Positions 62,801 through 64,000 of a DNA stretch of 64,000 nt are shown piece after piece. Below the pieces are notes generated by a model. That model was not told the origin of the DNA and did not search any database. It worked only from the letters and a program-made list of their open reading frames with translations. The first letter of the stretch is position 1, and every line of letters begins with the position of its first letter. This stretch comes from Baylisascaris procyonis (taxonomy: Eukaryota > Nematoda > Chromadorea > Rhabditida > Ascarididae): the NCBI GenBank assembly GCA_037389465.1, contig JAZARR010000197.1:8581501-8645500 (forward strand), written 5' to 3'. Made by a program: the position numbers and the translations under genes.

Positions 62801-63844
62801 TAGAGAGACCCTAAATCGGTAATGTTAAAGCTAAAAAAAATACTTTAAAATGTTTTTTTTTTACAGACATAAATTACTTATTAGATAGATTAAAAAAAAC
62901 AAAAACAAATGCAGTAATAAAATTCCGATCGAAATTGAACTAAAAAGTGTAATAAACAAAAAAAAAAACATATCACTTACAACTCCTCTATAATGCATAA
63001 CAAGAAAATCGGTATATTCGTCCTCTAAATCCTCAAGTAAATATTCTATCGATTGTCCACCATCTAATTCCGAACAACGTTTGATTTTTCCAACCACACG
63101 AATCTTAAATGAAAAATTTTTACACATATTAAAATATCGAATGAATTAAGTAAATAAAATCTAATTTTTATAGTTTTATATTTTAGTTTACATTTAAAGT
63201 TTAGGTTGAATTAAAAAGCTGAATTATCTAATTTAAAAAAAATCAAATTTAATTAAAAAAAGTTGAATAAAAAGCTGAATTAAAATTCTGCAACTGCAAA
63301 GAAAAAACCTACTTAAAGAGAAAAAACAAAAAGTTGTATAGCATAAGAAAATACCTAATTGGGGGTGTATTTGAGCACTACGGTATTCACCATTAAGTTG
63401 GGAAATCAATGATCGAATACCCACTGATTTCTCCGTAGGTAAAAGTGCATCTTTTCTAAACGGTAGAGATTTCAAAACTTACCTTTGGTAACGCAATAGA
63501 GGATATCTCAACAAAAAGTTTTAAATTTTTACGAAAAATTTTCACTTTATTTTTTTTTTCAAACCTTTTAGGACCACTTTCAATAATACTCTCATATCAT
63601 CTTTGAAAAGGAAGAAGAGGAAGAAATAGAGAAATTATAATGCGCTAACCGTTGTAAAAGAAGTCTTGCCAAGCGTTAATTTTTCATCGCTTACTGCTAA
63701 ACGGCTGAGATCTTTTACAGTGGCCGGAATTGCAATTTTTTCGGTATTCCAATCGGTTGTTTGACTTTCACCACCAGCAAATGACACATCTCCCCATCCA
63801 CCTGCGGCACCTGCATCAAAACTCTCGTTCCCCCAACCTGCCAT
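59833..63844 (-). CDS. RPA2: Replication protein A 32 kDa subunit (RPA2)
   Basis: Six exons in phase: 63844-63650, 63103-62981, 62647-62540, 61613-61536, 60733-60515, 60015-59833; 301 residues (human 270). The N-terminus is a flexible Gly/Trp/Ser/Thr-rich tail (MAGWGNESFDAGAAGGWGD), the usual site of damage kinase phosphorylation. The OB fold spans residues 40-165: IPATVKDL, IRVVGKIKRCSE (human IVGIIRHAE), VVVVGKLRSFNERLCIVAFD (human [20 protein letters not shown]), and the C-terminal helix FKLEAKLARLYYTK. A longer linker follows, then the winged helix, GLSVEAIRAG...DLEDLSSEGLIYTTCDDDHY, matching human FLSNEGHIYSTVDDDHF. In the nuclear RPA heterotrimer it binds single-stranded DNA in replication, repair and ATR signalling. 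Confidence 0.93.
62073..62525. repeat. 113-bp tandem repeat, four copies, in RPA2 intron 3
   Basis: TTCCCAATCCAGTA recurs with its CCC at 62076, 62189, 62302 and 62415, an exact 113-bp period. Copies are almost identical, suggesting recent amplification. The array ends about 15 bases before the exon boundary at 62540. Confidence 0.97.
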
Positions 63845-63856
63845 TCTCAACGTTTT

Positions 63857-63872
63857 CCTGCAAATAAACTTT
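63857..63872 (-). promoter_or_regulatory. Splice acceptor 13 bases upstream of the RPA2 start (possible spliced-leader site)
   Basis: On the minus strand TTTATTTGCAG precedes GAAAACGTTGAGA and the ATG. A spliced-leader or 5'-UTR acceptor fits; the sequence cannot tell which. Confidence 0.45.
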
Positions 63873-63936
63873 TTTATTCTATTTCATAAAAAAATATGTA
63901 TTAGCAAAATATCACTATAAAGGAAGATACCTTTGC

Positions 63937-63996
63937 ATATATAAATATAAATATAAATATAAATATAAATATAAATATAAATATAAATATAAATAA
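63937..63996. repeat. (ATAAAT)n hexanucleotide repeat at the right edge
   Basis: About ten units directly upstream of RPA2. Confidence 0.95.
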
Positions 63997-64000
63997 ATAA

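Noticed and set aside
63233..63475. Minus-strand frame beginning MKSLPFRKDALLPTEK in RPA2 intron 1
   Set aside because: Exons 1 and 2 of RPA2 join directly and align without a gap to the OB fold. The peptide has no place in the family.

Overview
This window is nuclear DNA from an animal, almost certainly an AT-rich nematode. The evidence is a seven-transmembrane receptor of the nematode-type Srx chemoreceptor family, many short exons closed by TTTCAG or TTTTAG acceptors, acceptor-like AG sites 2 to 13 bases upstream of start codons that look like spliced-leader sites, and long AT-rich introns full of simple repeats. I cannot name the species. I rebuilt the gene models by hand from splice sites and reading phase. 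Exon ends carry no database support, but the phases close exactly in four of the six genes.

Layout from left to right. (1) 164-16556, minus strand, runs off the left edge: a large Tudor-domain protein whose two visible extended Tudor domains flank a Gly/Phe/Arg-rich stretch with two CCHC zinc knuckles, like the front of a Vasa/GLH helicase. One of its introns holds a GC-rich minisatellite of about 3.36 kb (3128-6487). (2) 16557-25126: intergenic, simple repeats and a retroposon-like tail. (3) 25127-29922, plus: a complete 319-residue Srx-like receptor in seven exons. (4) 32556-46214, plus: TTI1, the HEAT-repeat scaffold of the TTT complex, in 18 exons. (5) 48053-54212, plus: a short CEP104-like protein that keeps the N-terminal beta-sandwich and coiled coil but lacks the TOG and zinc-finger half. 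(6) 55155-58770, plus: a UBE2L3/UBC-18-like ubiquitin-conjugating enzyme. (7) 59833-63844, minus: RPA2, the 32 kDa subunit of replication protein A, complete in six exons and 301 residues.

The genes do not form an operon or one pathway. TTI1 and RPA2 both belong to genome maintenance: TTI1 stabilises ATM/ATR/mTOR-type kinases and RPA2 coats the single-stranded DNA that activates ATR. CEP104 acts at cilium tips, Srx receptors sit in ciliated sensory neurons, and the Tudor/zinc-knuckle protein is expected in germ granules. The rest of the window is mostly introns and spacers with many independent tandem arrays (units of 4, 7, 12-14, 24, 30, 32, 48/68, 94 and 113 bp), degenerate tRNA-derived elements and a perfect 26-bp hairpin.

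The most unusual items are the Tudor/zinc-knuckle/Tudor architecture built from a run of phase-1 symmetric exons, the two-length (48/68 bp) minisatellite inside that gene, and the half-length CEP104 homologue.
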